The notes under the pieces were generated by a model. That model had not been told where the DNA came from. It did not search any database and saw nothing but the letters and a program-made list of their open reading frames with translations. 64,000 nt of DNA from Micromonospora matsumotoense (GTDB lineage Bacteria; Actinomycetota; Actinomycetes; Mycobacteriales; Micromonosporaceae), in the NCBI RefSeq assembly GCF_900091525.1, contig NZ_FMCU01000009.1:233520-297519 (forward strand), written 5' to 3'. Of the stretch, positions 34,802 through 43,251 are shown one piece after another (the stretch's first letter is position 1; every line of letters begins with the position of its first letter). Made by a program: the position numbers and the translations under genes.

Positions 34802-34831
34802 TTGACGTAGGTATTACCCGTCGGTTAACGT
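34802..34831 (+). promoter_or_regulatory. Promoter of the GH81 gene
   Basis: TTGACG (34802-34807) and TAACGT (34826-34831) are 18 bases apart and form a good sigma-70-type promoter. The start of transcription would fall near 34838, at the edge of the palindromic operator. Confidence 0.7.
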
Positions 34832-34839
34832 CCCGAGTG

Positions 34840-34853
34840 AGAGAGCGCTCTCT
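34840..34853. promoter_or_regulatory. LacI-type operator before the GH81 gene
   Basis: A perfect 14-base palindrome AGAGAGCGCTCTCT with the central GAGCGCTC typical for LacI-family sugar regulators of actinomycetes (CebR/CelR type). It overlaps the predicted transcription start, where a bound repressor would block transcription. No lacI-type gene is seen in the window. Confidence 0.75.
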
Positions 34854-34929
34854 GGAATAACTAACCTCCCGAATTCCGACGTACCGCGTGCAGTTGGCCG
34901 TCCCGACGGCCCCGCGCGGAGGAGGCACG

Positions 34930-37857
34930 ATGACACCTCCCGTCCCCCGGCGCCGCGCCCCCTGGGTGCTCGCCGCCACCACCGCGCTGGCCGTCCTCGT
35001 CGGCGGCCTCACCCTCACCACCGCCGGCAGCCCCGCCGAGGCGGCCACCGTCGGCGCCGGCAGCTACACCACCGACCCGGTCGGCCCACTGCCCAGCGGC
35101 TGCGGCGCGCTGTCCACCAACCCCCGCCAGTTCGCCACCGCCAACGCCCCCGCCGGGCCGGTGCCCACCAACGACTGGTGGTCGTCGCTGCTGTGGAAGA
35201 AGACCAACTGCTCCTACAGCGAACCGCTGCACGCCCACCCGGTGTCCTACCAGCCGTTCAGCGACGGGCTCGGCTTCTCGGCGCCGTCCACCGCCACCGT
35301 CACCGGCACCTCGACCGGGGTGGGCGAGTTCAAGTACACCTACACCGAGGACATCCGGGTCGGGGTGGCCGCGCTCGGCGCACCGGTGGTCAAGGTCGAC
35401 GACTGGACCGACTGGACGGTCACCCCGTACTGGAGTGACGGGGCGCGGACCCTGCGCGCCACCATCGGCCACGGACTGCCGTTCGCCTACTTCCAGGCCA
35501 GCGGCGGGGACGCCCAGATCAACCCGACCGGTGGCGCGGCCACCGTCTGGTCCCACAGCGGCGGCACCATCGGCTTCACCGTCCGGGGCCACGACTACGT
35601 CGGGTACGCCCCGACAGGGGCGAGCTGGACCGTCAACAACGGACGGATCACCTCCAGCCTGGCCGGCAAGGGCTACTTCTCGATCGCCCTGCTGCCACCC
35701 ACCGCCGACGCCACCGCCCGCGCCACCCTGGCCAGCAGCTACGGCCGGTACGCCCACGCCCACGTCACCGGCACCCGGGTCGACTACACCTACGACCCGG
35801 CGACCAGCGCGGTGAACACCACGTACTCGTTCACCACCACCGCCCGGGAGGGCACCGCCACCCAGACCGTGGTCAGCCTCTACCCGCACCAGTGGAAGTC
35901 GCTCGCCGGCAGCACCCCGCTCACCCAGACCTACCCGTCGGCGCGCGGCCGGATGAAGGTGCTGACCGGGGTCGCCTCCTTCCGCACCACGATGAAGTTC
36001 CACGGCGTCCTGCCCGAGGTGCCCGCCGTGGCCACCGGGTCCGGCACCGACCTGGCCCAGCTCAAGGAGCAGCTCGCCGCCGTCCGGGGCAACCCGATGG
36101 ACCAACGCGGCGGCGACACCTACTGGACCGGCAAGGGCCTCGGTCGGGCCTCCCGGATCGCCGAGATCGCCGACCAGGTCGGTGACACCGAGACCCGCAA
36201 CGCGGCGCTCAACGCCATCCGCAGCACCCTGACCGACTGGTTCACCGCCACCCCCGGCAAGACCGCCAAGGTCTTCTACTACGACCGCAACTGGGGCACC
36301 CTGATCGGCTACCCGGCGTCGTACGGGTCCGACCAGGAACTCAACGACCACCACTTCCACTACGGGTACTTCGTCGCGGCGGCGGCGACGCTTGCCAAGT
36401 TCGACCCGACGTGGGCCACGCAGAGCCAGTACGGCGGCATGGTCGACCTGCTCATCCGGGACGCCAACAACTACCAGCGGTCCGACACCCGCTTCCCCTA
36501 CCTGCGGGACTTCGACATCTACGCCGGGCACGACTGGGCCGCCGGGCACGGGTCGTTCAACGCCGGCAACAACCAGGAGTCCTCGTCCGAGGGGATGAAC
36601 TTCGCCAACGCCCTGATCCAGTGGGGGCAGGCCACCGGCAACACCGCCGTCCGCGACGCCGGCGTGTTCATCTACACCACCCAGGCCGCCGCCATCCAGG
36701 AGTACTGGTTCGACGTCGACAACGAGAACTACCCCGAGGCGTTCGGGCACTCCACCGTCGGCATGGTCTGGGGCGACGGTGGCGCGTACGCGACCTGGTT
36801 CAGCGCCGAACCGGAGATGATCCAGGGCATCAACATGCTCCCTGTCACCGGCGGTCACCTCTACCTCGGCTACCGGCCGGCCTACAACAAGGCCAACTAC
36901 GCCGAACTGGTCCGCAACAACGGCGGTGAACCCACCGTGTGGCAGGACATCCACTGGCAGTTCCTGGCCCTCGGTGATCCGGACGCGGCGCTGGCCAAGC
37001 TGCGGGCCAATCCCGGCTACACCCCGGAGGAGGGCGAGAGCCGGGCGCACACCTTCCACTGGGTCCGCAACCTCGCCGCGCTCGGCCAGGTCGACACCAC
37101 GGTCACCGCCAGCCATCCGCTGGCCGCCGTGTTCAGTCGCAACGGCGCCCGCACCTACGTGGCCAGCAACATCACCGCCGCGCCGTTGACGGTGCGTTTC
37201 TCCGACGGGACCAACCTCACCGTGGCCGCCGGGAAGACCGCCACCACCGGGGCGTACACCTGGAGCGGTGGCAACGCGGCCGGCGGCACCAACCCGAGCC
37301 CCACGCCGACCACGTCGCCCACCCCGTCCCCGACCGGGCCGTCGCCGACCCCGACCAGCCCGACCCCGCCGCCGACCACCCCGCCGGCCGGCTCGCCGAC
37401 CAGGTTCCTGCTGCCCGGGGGCGGGCTCGGGGCGGCCGGCAGCGCGACGACGACCACGGTGGCCGGCACCGGGGGCGCCAACCACGACGGCACCCCGAGC
37501 AACCCGGTGGTCTTCACCGCGACCCGGCTCAACCTCACCTACGCCGGGGGGCAGACCGGGTTCGACCTGTTCCTCGACGCCGGCCAGTCGGTCGGCAACG
37601 GGGTGCAGGCCCGGGTCTCCTACGACCTGACCGGTGACGGCTCCTTCGACCGGGTGGAGACCTACCGCTACTTCGCCACCGATCCGGTCCCCGGCTACGA
37701 GCACTACACGCAGAACGCCGGCCTGCACTCCGCCACCGGCACGCTGGGCAACCTCTCCGGCGGCACGGTCAAGGTGGAGGTCTGGTCGGCGATCGGCGTC
37801 AACCCGTCCACCCTCGGCATCGGCAACCAGTCGGTCGTGAAGCTGCCGTACTCCTGA
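34930..37857 (+). CDS. Secreted endo-1,3-beta-glucanase, GH81 with CBM56
   Basis: Cleaves beta-1,3-glucan such as fungal wall glucan or laminarin outside the cell. The 975-residue product has a signal peptide (after MTPPVPRRRAPW), a GH81 catalytic domain of about 700 residues with the typical PTNDWWSSLL, the DHHFHYGYF motif and the acid region GHGSFNAGNNQESSSEGMNFA, a Thr/Pro linker, and a C-terminal CBM56 (from about TRFLLPGGGLGAAG) that binds beta-1,3-glucan. ATG 34930 follows GGAGG. A LacI-type operator in the promoter suggests induction by the breakdown sugar. Confidence 0.96.
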   Translation: MTPPVPRRRAPWVLAATTALAVLVGGLTLTTAGSPAEAATVGAGSYTTDPVGPLPSGCGALSTNPRQFATANAPAGPVPTNDWWSSLLWKKTNCSYSEPLHAHPVSYQPFSDGLGFSAPSTATVTGTSTGVGEFKYTYTEDIRVGVAALGAPVVKVDDWTDWTVTPYWSDGARTLRATIGHGLPFAYFQASGGDAQINPTGGAATVWSHSGGTIGFTVRGHDYVGYAPTGASWTVNNGRITSSLAGKGYFSIALLPPTADATARATLASSYGRYAHAHVTGTRVDYTYDPATSAVNTTYSFTTTAREGTATQTVVSLYPHQWKSLAGSTPLTQTYPSARGRMKVLTGVASFRTTMKFHGVLPEVPAVATGSGTDLAQLKEQLAAVRGNPMDQRGGDTYWTGKGLGRASRIAEIADQVGDTETRNAALNAIRSTLTDWFTATPGKTAKVFYYDRNWGTLIGYPASYGSDQELNDHHFHYGYFVAAAATLAKFDPTWATQSQYGGMVDLLIRDANNYQRSDTRFPYLRDFDIYAGHDWAAGHGSFNAGNNQESSSEGMNFANALIQWGQATGNTAVRDAGVFIYTTQAAAIQEYWFDVDNENYPEAFGHSTVGMVWGDGGAYATWFSAEPEMIQGINMLPVTGGHLYLGYRPAYNKANYAELVRNNGGEPTVWQDIHWQFLALGDPDAALAKLRANPGYTPEEGESRAHTFHWVRNLAALGQVDTTVTASHPLAAVFSRNGARTYVASNITAAPLTVRFSDGTNLTVAAGKTATTGAYTWSGGNAAGGTNPSPTPTTSPTPSPTGPSPTPTSPTPPPTTPPAGSPTRFLLPGGGLGAAGSATTTTVAGTGGANHDGTPSNPVVFTATRLNLTYAGGQTGFDLFLDAGQSVGNGVQARVSYDLTGDGSFDRVETYRYFATDPVPGYEHYTQNAGLHSATGTLGNLSGGTVKVEVWSAIGVNPSTLGIGNQSVVKLPYS

Positions 37858-37932
37858 TCCTGTCCCCGCTGTCCACACCCCGCGCCGCCGGTCGTCCCCC
37901 GACCGGCGGCGCGGGCGCGTAGGTTGCCATCC

Positions 37933-39003
37933 ATGAGCGCCAGAGACCCCGTCGCCGACCTGCGTCGGATCGCGTTCCTGCTGGAGCGGGCCAACGAGGC
38001 CACCTACCGGGTACGCGCGTTCCGCTCGGCGGCGACCGCCCTCGCCGCGCTGCCGGCGGCGGAGCTGACCGAGCGGGCCCGGACCGGGACGCTCACCGAA
38101 CTGTCCGGGGTCGGCGACGTCACCGCCCGCTGCGTCGCCGAGTCGCTGGCCGGCGAGGAGCCGGTCTACCTGCGTCGGCTGGTCGCCACCGAGGGCACCG
38201 ACCTGGACGAGGCGGCCGGCGCGCTACGGGCCGCGCTGCGCGGCGACTGCCACACCCACTCGGACTGGTCCGACGGCGGATCACCGATCGAGGAGATGGC
38301 GCTCGCCGCGGTCGAACTCGGCCACGAGTACGTGGTGCTGACCGACCACTCGCCCCGGCTGACGGTGGCCCGGGGCCTCACCGCCGACCGGCTGCGCCGG
38401 CAACTCGACCACGTGGCGGCGGTCAACGCGGCCCTGCCCGAGGGGTTCCGCATCCTCACCGGGATCGAGGTGGACATCCTCGCCGACGGGACCCTCGACC
38501 AGGACGAGGAGCTACTGGCCCGGCTCGACGTGGTGGTCGGCTCGGTGCACAGCGGCCTACGCGACGAGCGGGCCAGGATGACCCGCCGGATGCTCACCGC
38601 GATCGCCAACCCGCACCTGGACATCCTCGGCCACTGCACCGGACGGATGGTGTCGTCCCGGCCCGCGGGGGTGACCGGCCCGGGTGACAAGGGGCACCGG
38701 GCGCGGACCCGCGCCGAGAGTGAGTTCGACGCGGACGCGGTCTTCGCCGCCTGCGCCGAACACGACGTGGCCGTGGAGATCAATTCCCGGCCGGAGCGGC
38801 AGGACCCGCCGAAGCGGCTGATCCGCCGTGCGCTGGAGGCCGGCTGCCGGTTCGCCATCGACACCGACGCGCACGCCCCCGGGCAGCTCGACTGGCAGCA
38901 GTTCGGCTGCGTCCGGGCGGCCCTGTGCGGCGTCCCCGCCGACCGGGTGGTCAACACCTGGCCGGCGGACCGCCTCATCGACTGGACCCGCACCCACGCC
39001 TGA
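37933..39003 (+). CDS. PHP domain protein with helix-hairpin-helix (PolX C-terminal type)
   Basis: The 356-residue product begins with the helix-hairpin-helix region of family X polymerases (ELSGVGDVTARCVAESL) and carries a PHP metal-dependent phosphoesterase domain: DCHTHSDWSDGG, the TDHSPR, and GIEVDI motifs, then SVHSG, HLDILGHCTGR, EINSRPERQDPP and the last DTDAHAPGQL. The polymerase palm itself is absent. Members may act as DNA 3'-repair nucleases or histidinol-phosphatase-like enzymes. TAGGTT ends seven bases before the ATG, so the mRNA is likely leaderless. Confidence 0.9.
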   Translation: MSARDPVADLRRIAFLLERANEATYRVRAFRSAATALAALPAAELTERARTGTLTELSGVGDVTARCVAESLAGEEPVYLRRLVATEGTDLDEAAGALRAALRGDCHTHSDWSDGGSPIEEMALAAVELGHEYVVLTDHSPRLTVARGLTADRLRRQLDHVAAVNAALPEGFRILTGIEVDILADGTLDQDEELLARLDVVVGSVHSGLRDERARMTRRMLTAIANPHLDILGHCTGRMVSSRPAGVTGPGDKGHRARTRAESEFDADAVFAACAEHDVAVEINSRPERQDPPKRLIRRALEAGCRFAIDTDAHAPGQLDWQQFGCVRAALCGVPADRVVNTWPADRLIDWTRTHA

Positions 39004-39136
39004 TCCGCCGCCCCGCCCCCGTTACCCGCCGCCGCAAGCCAACAAGCCCGACGGCCGGGCCGGGGTGGGCCGGCGGCCGGGGTGGGGGTGGAGCCGAGGC
39101 GGGCCCGGCCGGCCACGCGATGATCCACTCCTGTGG

Positions 39137-39181
39137 GCCGTAATTGCGGTGTCCCACCGCCTCGGATACCGCAACTACGGC
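39137..39181. terminator. Terminator between the PHP gene and the EamA gene
   Basis: A 14-bp stem with one mismatch (39137-39150 with 39168-39181) and 17-base loop between convergent genes. Its style is like the hairpin at 31775-31830. Confidence 0.75.
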
Positions 39182-39222
39182 TCCGATGAGTCGATCATGC
39201 TGATGAGCCGGGCCGGCGGGGG

Positions 39223-40305
39223 TCAGCAGACGGTGGCCTCCGGCTCCGGCACCGCCGCCGCGTCGGCGCCGGCAGGCCGGGCAGTAACGGACGCGCCGAC
39301 ACCGACGGGGGTTGTCGCCACGGGCGTGTCACCAGCGGCAGGCGGTGCGGCAACGGACCCGTCGGCGGCGACGGACGTTCGGCGGGGTCGGCGGGGGCCG
39401 AGCAGGCCTTGGGCGACGGCGACGCCGAGCAGCACGACCAGCGCACCGACCGGCTGGTGCCAGTTCAGCCGCTCGCCGAGCACCAACGCGCCGATCAGCA
39501 CCGCGAAGATCGGCACCAGGTAGGTGACCGTGGCGGCGGTACTCGCCCCGGCCAGCCGGATGTTGCGCAGGTTGATCACGAAGGCCAGCCCGGTGCCGAG
39601 CGCGCCGAGCGCCAGTACGCTCCCGACCACCGGCAACGACAGGCCGGTCGGTGCCGGTGGCGACCCGGCCACCAGCAGCCCGACGACCGCCAGCTGGGCG
39701 GTGGCCACCAGCAGTTGCGCCGCCGAGAGCGACAGCCCGGAGTGGGCGCTGCCGGCGATGAACCGCTTCTGGTACGGGATGGCCACCCCGTAACAGGCCG
39801 CCGCGCCGAAGCACATCAACTGCCCGGTGAAGTGCGCCCCGCCCACCCCCTCCCAGACGCCGAGCACCACCAGCACGCCGAGGAAGCCCAGCCCGAGCCC
39901 GACGGCGGCCCGCACGGTCAACCGCTCGGTACGGAAGACCAGCACCGCCAGCGGCAGCACGAACAGCGGTGTGGTGGCGTTCCAGATGCCGGCGAGCATC
40001 GACTCGACCCGCTGTTCGCCGTAGCCGAACAGGGTGAACGGGATCGCCACCCCGAACGCGGCGACCACCACCAGGTGCGCCCAGATCCGGGGCTCCCGGG
40101 GCAGCCGGTCACGGAGCAGGAGCAACACCACCAGCAGCGTCGCCGCGCCGGTCGCCACCCGGTAGAGGGTGAGGTGCAGCGGGTGCAGCTCGGCGATGCC
40201 GACCTTGATGAACAGGAAGCTGGAGCCCCAGATCGCGGCGAGGGCGAGGAAGCCCGGCAACCAGCCGCGCAGTGCGGCACGGTCAGGAGTGGTGTGGCCT
40301 GTCAC
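39223..40305 (-). CDS. EamA/DMT family transporter
   Basis: The 360-residue inner-membrane protein has ten predicted membrane segments as two EamA halves: LPGFLALAAIWGSSFLFIKVG in the first, and the second half with GLAFVINLRNIRLAGASTAATVTYLVPIFAVLIGALVLGERL. Members export metabolites such as amino acids. After the last membrane segment there is a tail of about 55 Ala/Pro/Thr-rich residues, longer than normal. The start is uncertain between GTG 40305 and GTG 40314. Confidence 0.92.
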   Translation of the reverse strand: MTGHTTPDRAALRGWLPGFLALAAIWGSSFLFIKVGIAELHPLHLTLYRVATGAATLLVVLLLLRDRLPREPRIWAHLVVVAAFGVAIPFTLFGYGEQRVESMLAGIWNATTPLFVLPLAVLVFRTERLTVRAAVGLGLGFLGVLVVLGVWEGVGGAHFTGQLMCFGAAACYGVAIPYQKRFIAGSAHSGLSLSAAQLLVATAQLAVVGLLVAGSPPAPTGLSLPVVGSVLALGALGTGLAFVINLRNIRLAGASTAATVTYLVPIFAVLIGALVLGERLNWHQPVGALVVLLGVAVAQGLLGPRRPRRTSVAADGSVAAPPAAGDTPVATTPVGVGASVTARPAGADAAAVPEPEATVC

Positions 40306-40601
40306 CCCTTGCACTCTGCCCGAGCGGCAGGACGATGTCCCGCGTATTTCGGTCGCCGTGTCGTCGGCCACAGCTCGCGGACCCGATCCTGTCCGCCCTC
40401 GGCGAGCAGGTGCGTTACCGCCTCGCCACGCGGCCGGTCGGCGGGCGGTGACTCCGGGCCGCCGTGCAGCCGTTGAGCGGGCAGCGGCTTCGGCTCCACC
40501 CGGCCTTCCCGGTCGGCGTCGATCCGGGCGACCTGCCGCCCTGGGCTCCGTGCCAGGAACCCGGACGGCTCCGCCTCGTTGAGCGACCGGAGGTGTGGTG
40601 G

Positions 40602-41204
40602 TTGAGGTCGTCGACGAGCGGTACGGGACCGGTGCCCGAACTGGCCGGTGGTTGGACCGTACGCCGGGCGGAGCGGCACCTGCCGGTCGGCGCGCTGGCC
40701 GGCACCCGGCACGAGTGCGTCGACGGCCGGCTGGTGGTGACCCCGTTCCCACCGGCGGTGGAGAGTGTCGCGACGGCGACCCTGGCCAGCGCATTCGTCC
40801 CGGCGGCCGAGGCGGCGGGACGACACGTGCTCGGCCGGGTCAACCTGACCTTCACCGCGTCCTGCTGGATCCAGCCGGACGTCACCGTCCTGCACACCCT
40901 GCCGGCCGGCGACGAGCAGGAGCGCTGGGTGCCGGCGACCCTGTGCACGATGGCGGTGGAGTTCGTCCGGCGCGGTGCCCGGCGCAACCCGGTCGACCGG
41001 CTGCGCCGCTGCGCGGCGGCGGGGGTGCCGTGGTTCCTCCGGGTGGAGTTGGACCGGCGGCCCCAGCGGATGACCGCGACCCTGCTCGGCCGGGACGACG
41101 GCGGCTACCCGGTCGTGGGTCGGGCGGTCGGTCACCAGCGCCTGCGTTCCCGGTTGCCGTTCCCGATCGACTTCGCCCCGGCCCGCCTGCTGCCCCCGAC
41201 CTGA
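40602..41204 (+). CDS. Uma2-like (DUF820) protein
   Basis: The 200-residue product resembles the Uma2 family of PD-(D/E)XK restriction-endonuclease-like proteins: LPVGALAGTRHECVDGRLVVTPFPP, then TASCWIQPDVTVL and TMAVEFVRRGARRNPVDRLRRCAAAGVPWFLRVELD. The typical catalytic reading would be P-D in QPDVTVL and E in AVEF; the family K is replaced or shifted. I propose TTG 40602 because GGAGG (40589-40593) lies eight bases before it; GTG 40629 is an alternative. Function is unknown for the family, though these proteins are very abundant in actinomycetes. Confidence 0.75.
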   Translation: MRSSTSGTGPVPELAGGWTVRRAERHLPVGALAGTRHECVDGRLVVTPFPPAVESVATATLASAFVPAAEAAGRHVLGRVNLTFTASCWIQPDVTVLHTLPAGDEQERWVPATLCTMAVEFVRRGARRNPVDRLRRCAAAGVPWFLRVELDRRPQRMTATLLGRDDGGYPVVGRAVGHQRLRSRLPFPIDFAPARLLPPT

Positions 41205-41359
41205 CCGGCCGGCTCCGCCGCACCGATGGTCCCGGTCGCCACCAGATCCTCGGAACCCGGCCGGCAGCCGATGGCCCCGCCCCTCCTCCTGGGCCCGCAG
41301 GTTCGGGACGCTGCCTCGAACCCGACAAACGCGCTCGACAACCGGACCCGCTGGTCACG

Positions 41360-41365
41360 TAGGGT
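41360..41365 (+). promoter_or_regulatory. -10 box for a leaderless DUF885 transcript
   Basis: TAGGGT ends seven bases before the GTG at 41372, with no ribosome binding site. CACGTAGGGTC also occurs in front of the leuA leader peptide (4237-4246), so the two promoters share 10 bases. Confidence 0.65.
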
Positions 41366-41371
41366 CGCAGC

Positions 41372-43042
41372 GTGGGACGAATCGATGACCTCGCGAACCG
41401 GTACGTGGCTGACTGGGCGCCACTGAGCCCGACCGGCGCCACCTATGTCGGCATCGCCGGCTACGACGACCAACTCGACGACCTCTCGCCCGCAGGCTAC
41501 GAGGCACGGGCCGAGTTGACCCGGCGCACTCTCGCCGACCTGGACGTGACCGAGCCGGAGTCCGAGGCGGAGCGGACCGCCAAGGAGGCCATGCAGGAAC
41601 GCCTCGGGCTGGAGTTGGCCCGCCACGACGCGGGCGAGATCACCAGCGAGGTGAACGTCATCGCCAGCGGGCTGCACGAGATCCGGATGGTGTTCGACCT
41701 GATGCCCACCGAGGGCGAGCAGGGCCGGGCGGCGGTCGCCGCGCGGCTCAACCGCTTCGCCGGCACGTTGGAGGGTTACAAGACCACCCTGCGCGAGGCC
41801 GCCGCCGCCGGTCGGGTCAGCTCCAAGGTGCAGCTCAGCGAGGTCGCCAAGCAGTGTGACACCTGGACCGACCCGCACGGTGACAACTTCTTCCACGGTC
41901 TGGTGCAGCGGCTGGACACCGACGGCACGCTCGGTGCCGAGCTGCGCCGGGGTGCGGCGGCGGCGACCGCGGCGACCGTCGAGTTCGGCCACTTCCTGCG
42001 CACCGAGTTGGTCCCGCACGGGCGGGACAAGCAGGCCGCCGGCCGGGAGCGCTACGAGTTGGCCTCGCAGTACTTCCTCGGCGCGAAAATCGACCTGGAC
42101 GAGACGTACGCCTGGGGTTTCGCGGAGCTGGCCCGGTTGGAGGCCGAGATGCGGACGGTGGCGGGCCGGATCGCCGGGTCCGGTGCCACCATCGACGAGG
42201 CGGTGGCCGCGTTGGACGCCGACCCGGCCCGGACCATCCAGGGCAAGGAGGCGTTCCGGGACTGGATGCAGGCGCTGGCCGACAAGGCGATCGGTGAGCT
42301 GCACGGCACCCACTTCGACATCCCCGAGCAGGTCCGCCGGATCGAGTGCTGCCTCGCCCCGACCAGCGACGGGGCGATCTACTACACCGGGCCGAGCGAG
42401 GACTTCTCCCGCCCGGGGCGGATGTGGTGGGCGGTGCCGCCGGGCATCACCGACTTCTCCACCTGGCGCGAGGTGACCACGGTCTACCACGAGGGCGTCC
42501 CCGGGCACCACCTCCAGGTCGCGCAGACCGCCGTCCGGGCGGAGCTGCTCAACCGCTGGCAGCGGCTGCTGTGCTGGGTCTCGGGCCACGGCGAGGGGTG
42601 GGCGCTCTACTCGGAGCGGCTGATGGACGAGCTGGGTTACCTGGAGGACCCGGGCGACAAGCTCGGCATGCTGGACGGGCAGGCGTTCCGGGCGGCCCGG
42701 GTGATCATCGACATCGGCATGCACCTGGAGCTGGAGATCCCGAGGGACAACCCGTTCGGTTTCCACCCGGGCGAACGGTGGACGCCGGAGCTGGGTTGGG
42801 AGTTCATGCGTTCGCACTGCCGGGTGCCGGAGGAGAACCTCCGTTTCGAGCTGAACCGTTACCTGGGGTGGCCGGGGCAGGCGCCGTCGTACAAGGTGGG
42901 CGAGCGGATCTGGCTCCAGGCCCGGGAGGACGCGAAGGCCCGCAAGGGTGCCGACTTCGACCTGAAGGAGTTCCACCGGCAGGCGCTCGACCTGGGCGCG
43001 CTCGGGCTCGATCCGCTGCGCCGGGCGCTGGCCCGCCTCTGA
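41372..43042 (+). CDS. DUF885 family metallopeptidase-like protein
   Basis: The 556-residue product is a helical protein of the DUF885 family, with the zinc-site motif HEGVPGHH (His373, Glu374, His378) and a following glutamate in SGHGEGWALYSERLMDELG, as in the thermolysin-like gluzincin fold. It has no signal peptide, so it should act on peptides inside the cell. Length is normal for the family. The GTG start is predicted from the leaderless promoter box just upstream. It is monocistronic. Confidence 0.93.
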   Translation: MGRIDDLANRYVADWAPLSPTGATYVGIAGYDDQLDDLSPAGYEARAELTRRTLADLDVTEPESEAERTAKEAMQERLGLELARHDAGEITSEVNVIASGLHEIRMVFDLMPTEGEQGRAAVAARLNRFAGTLEGYKTTLREAAAAGRVSSKVQLSEVAKQCDTWTDPHGDNFFHGLVQRLDTDGTLGAELRRGAAAATAATVEFGHFLRTELVPHGRDKQAAGRERYELASQYFLGAKIDLDETYAWGFAELARLEAEMRTVAGRIAGSGATIDEAVAALDADPARTIQGKEAFRDWMQALADKAIGELHGTHFDIPEQVRRIECCLAPTSDGAIYYTGPSEDFSRPGRMWWAVPPGITDFSTWREVTTVYHEGVPGHHLQVAQTAVRAELLNRWQRLLCWVSGHGEGWALYSERLMDELGYLEDPGDKLGMLDGQAFRAARVIIDIGMHLELEIPRDNPFGFHPGERWTPELGWEFMRSHCRVPEENLRFELNRYLGWPGQAPSYKVGERIWLQAREDAKARKGADFDLKEFHRQALDLGALGLDPLRRALARL

Positions 43043-43251
43043 GCCCTCACCGGCCACCCGCCCGGCACCGGCCGAAGCGCACACAGCGGGCCGGCCCGGT
43101 CGGCCTGATGCAGGGGGTGCGGTCCGGCCGGGTGCCGGGTGGTCCGGCCGCAGACGGGGATAGACGGCGGGACGGGCAGGCCGCAGGCCCAGGTCAGTGG
43201 TCGGGGGCGGGCGGGTGCCCGCCCCCGACGCACCTGGGGGTGGAGGAAAGC

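Noticed and set aside
34812..34831. ATTACC-CGTC-GGTTAA as a further copy of the GTTAC operator in front of GH81
   Set aside because: The right arm needs an extra base and it overlaps the promoter -10 box, so similarity is probably chance; the LacI-type palindrome is the better operator.
34861..37878. Open frame of 1005 codons on the minus strand opposite the GH81 gene
   Set aside because: It mirrors the G/C third-position bias of the glucanase gene, shows only valine/glycine/arginine-rich low-quality sequence, and has no domain. The plus-strand frame has a signal peptide and clear GH81 motifs.
43043..43251. Possible gene after DUF885
   Set aside because: Frames here continue through the DUF6114 end in antisense and lack start signals; the 209 bases hold only GC-rich inverted sequence.
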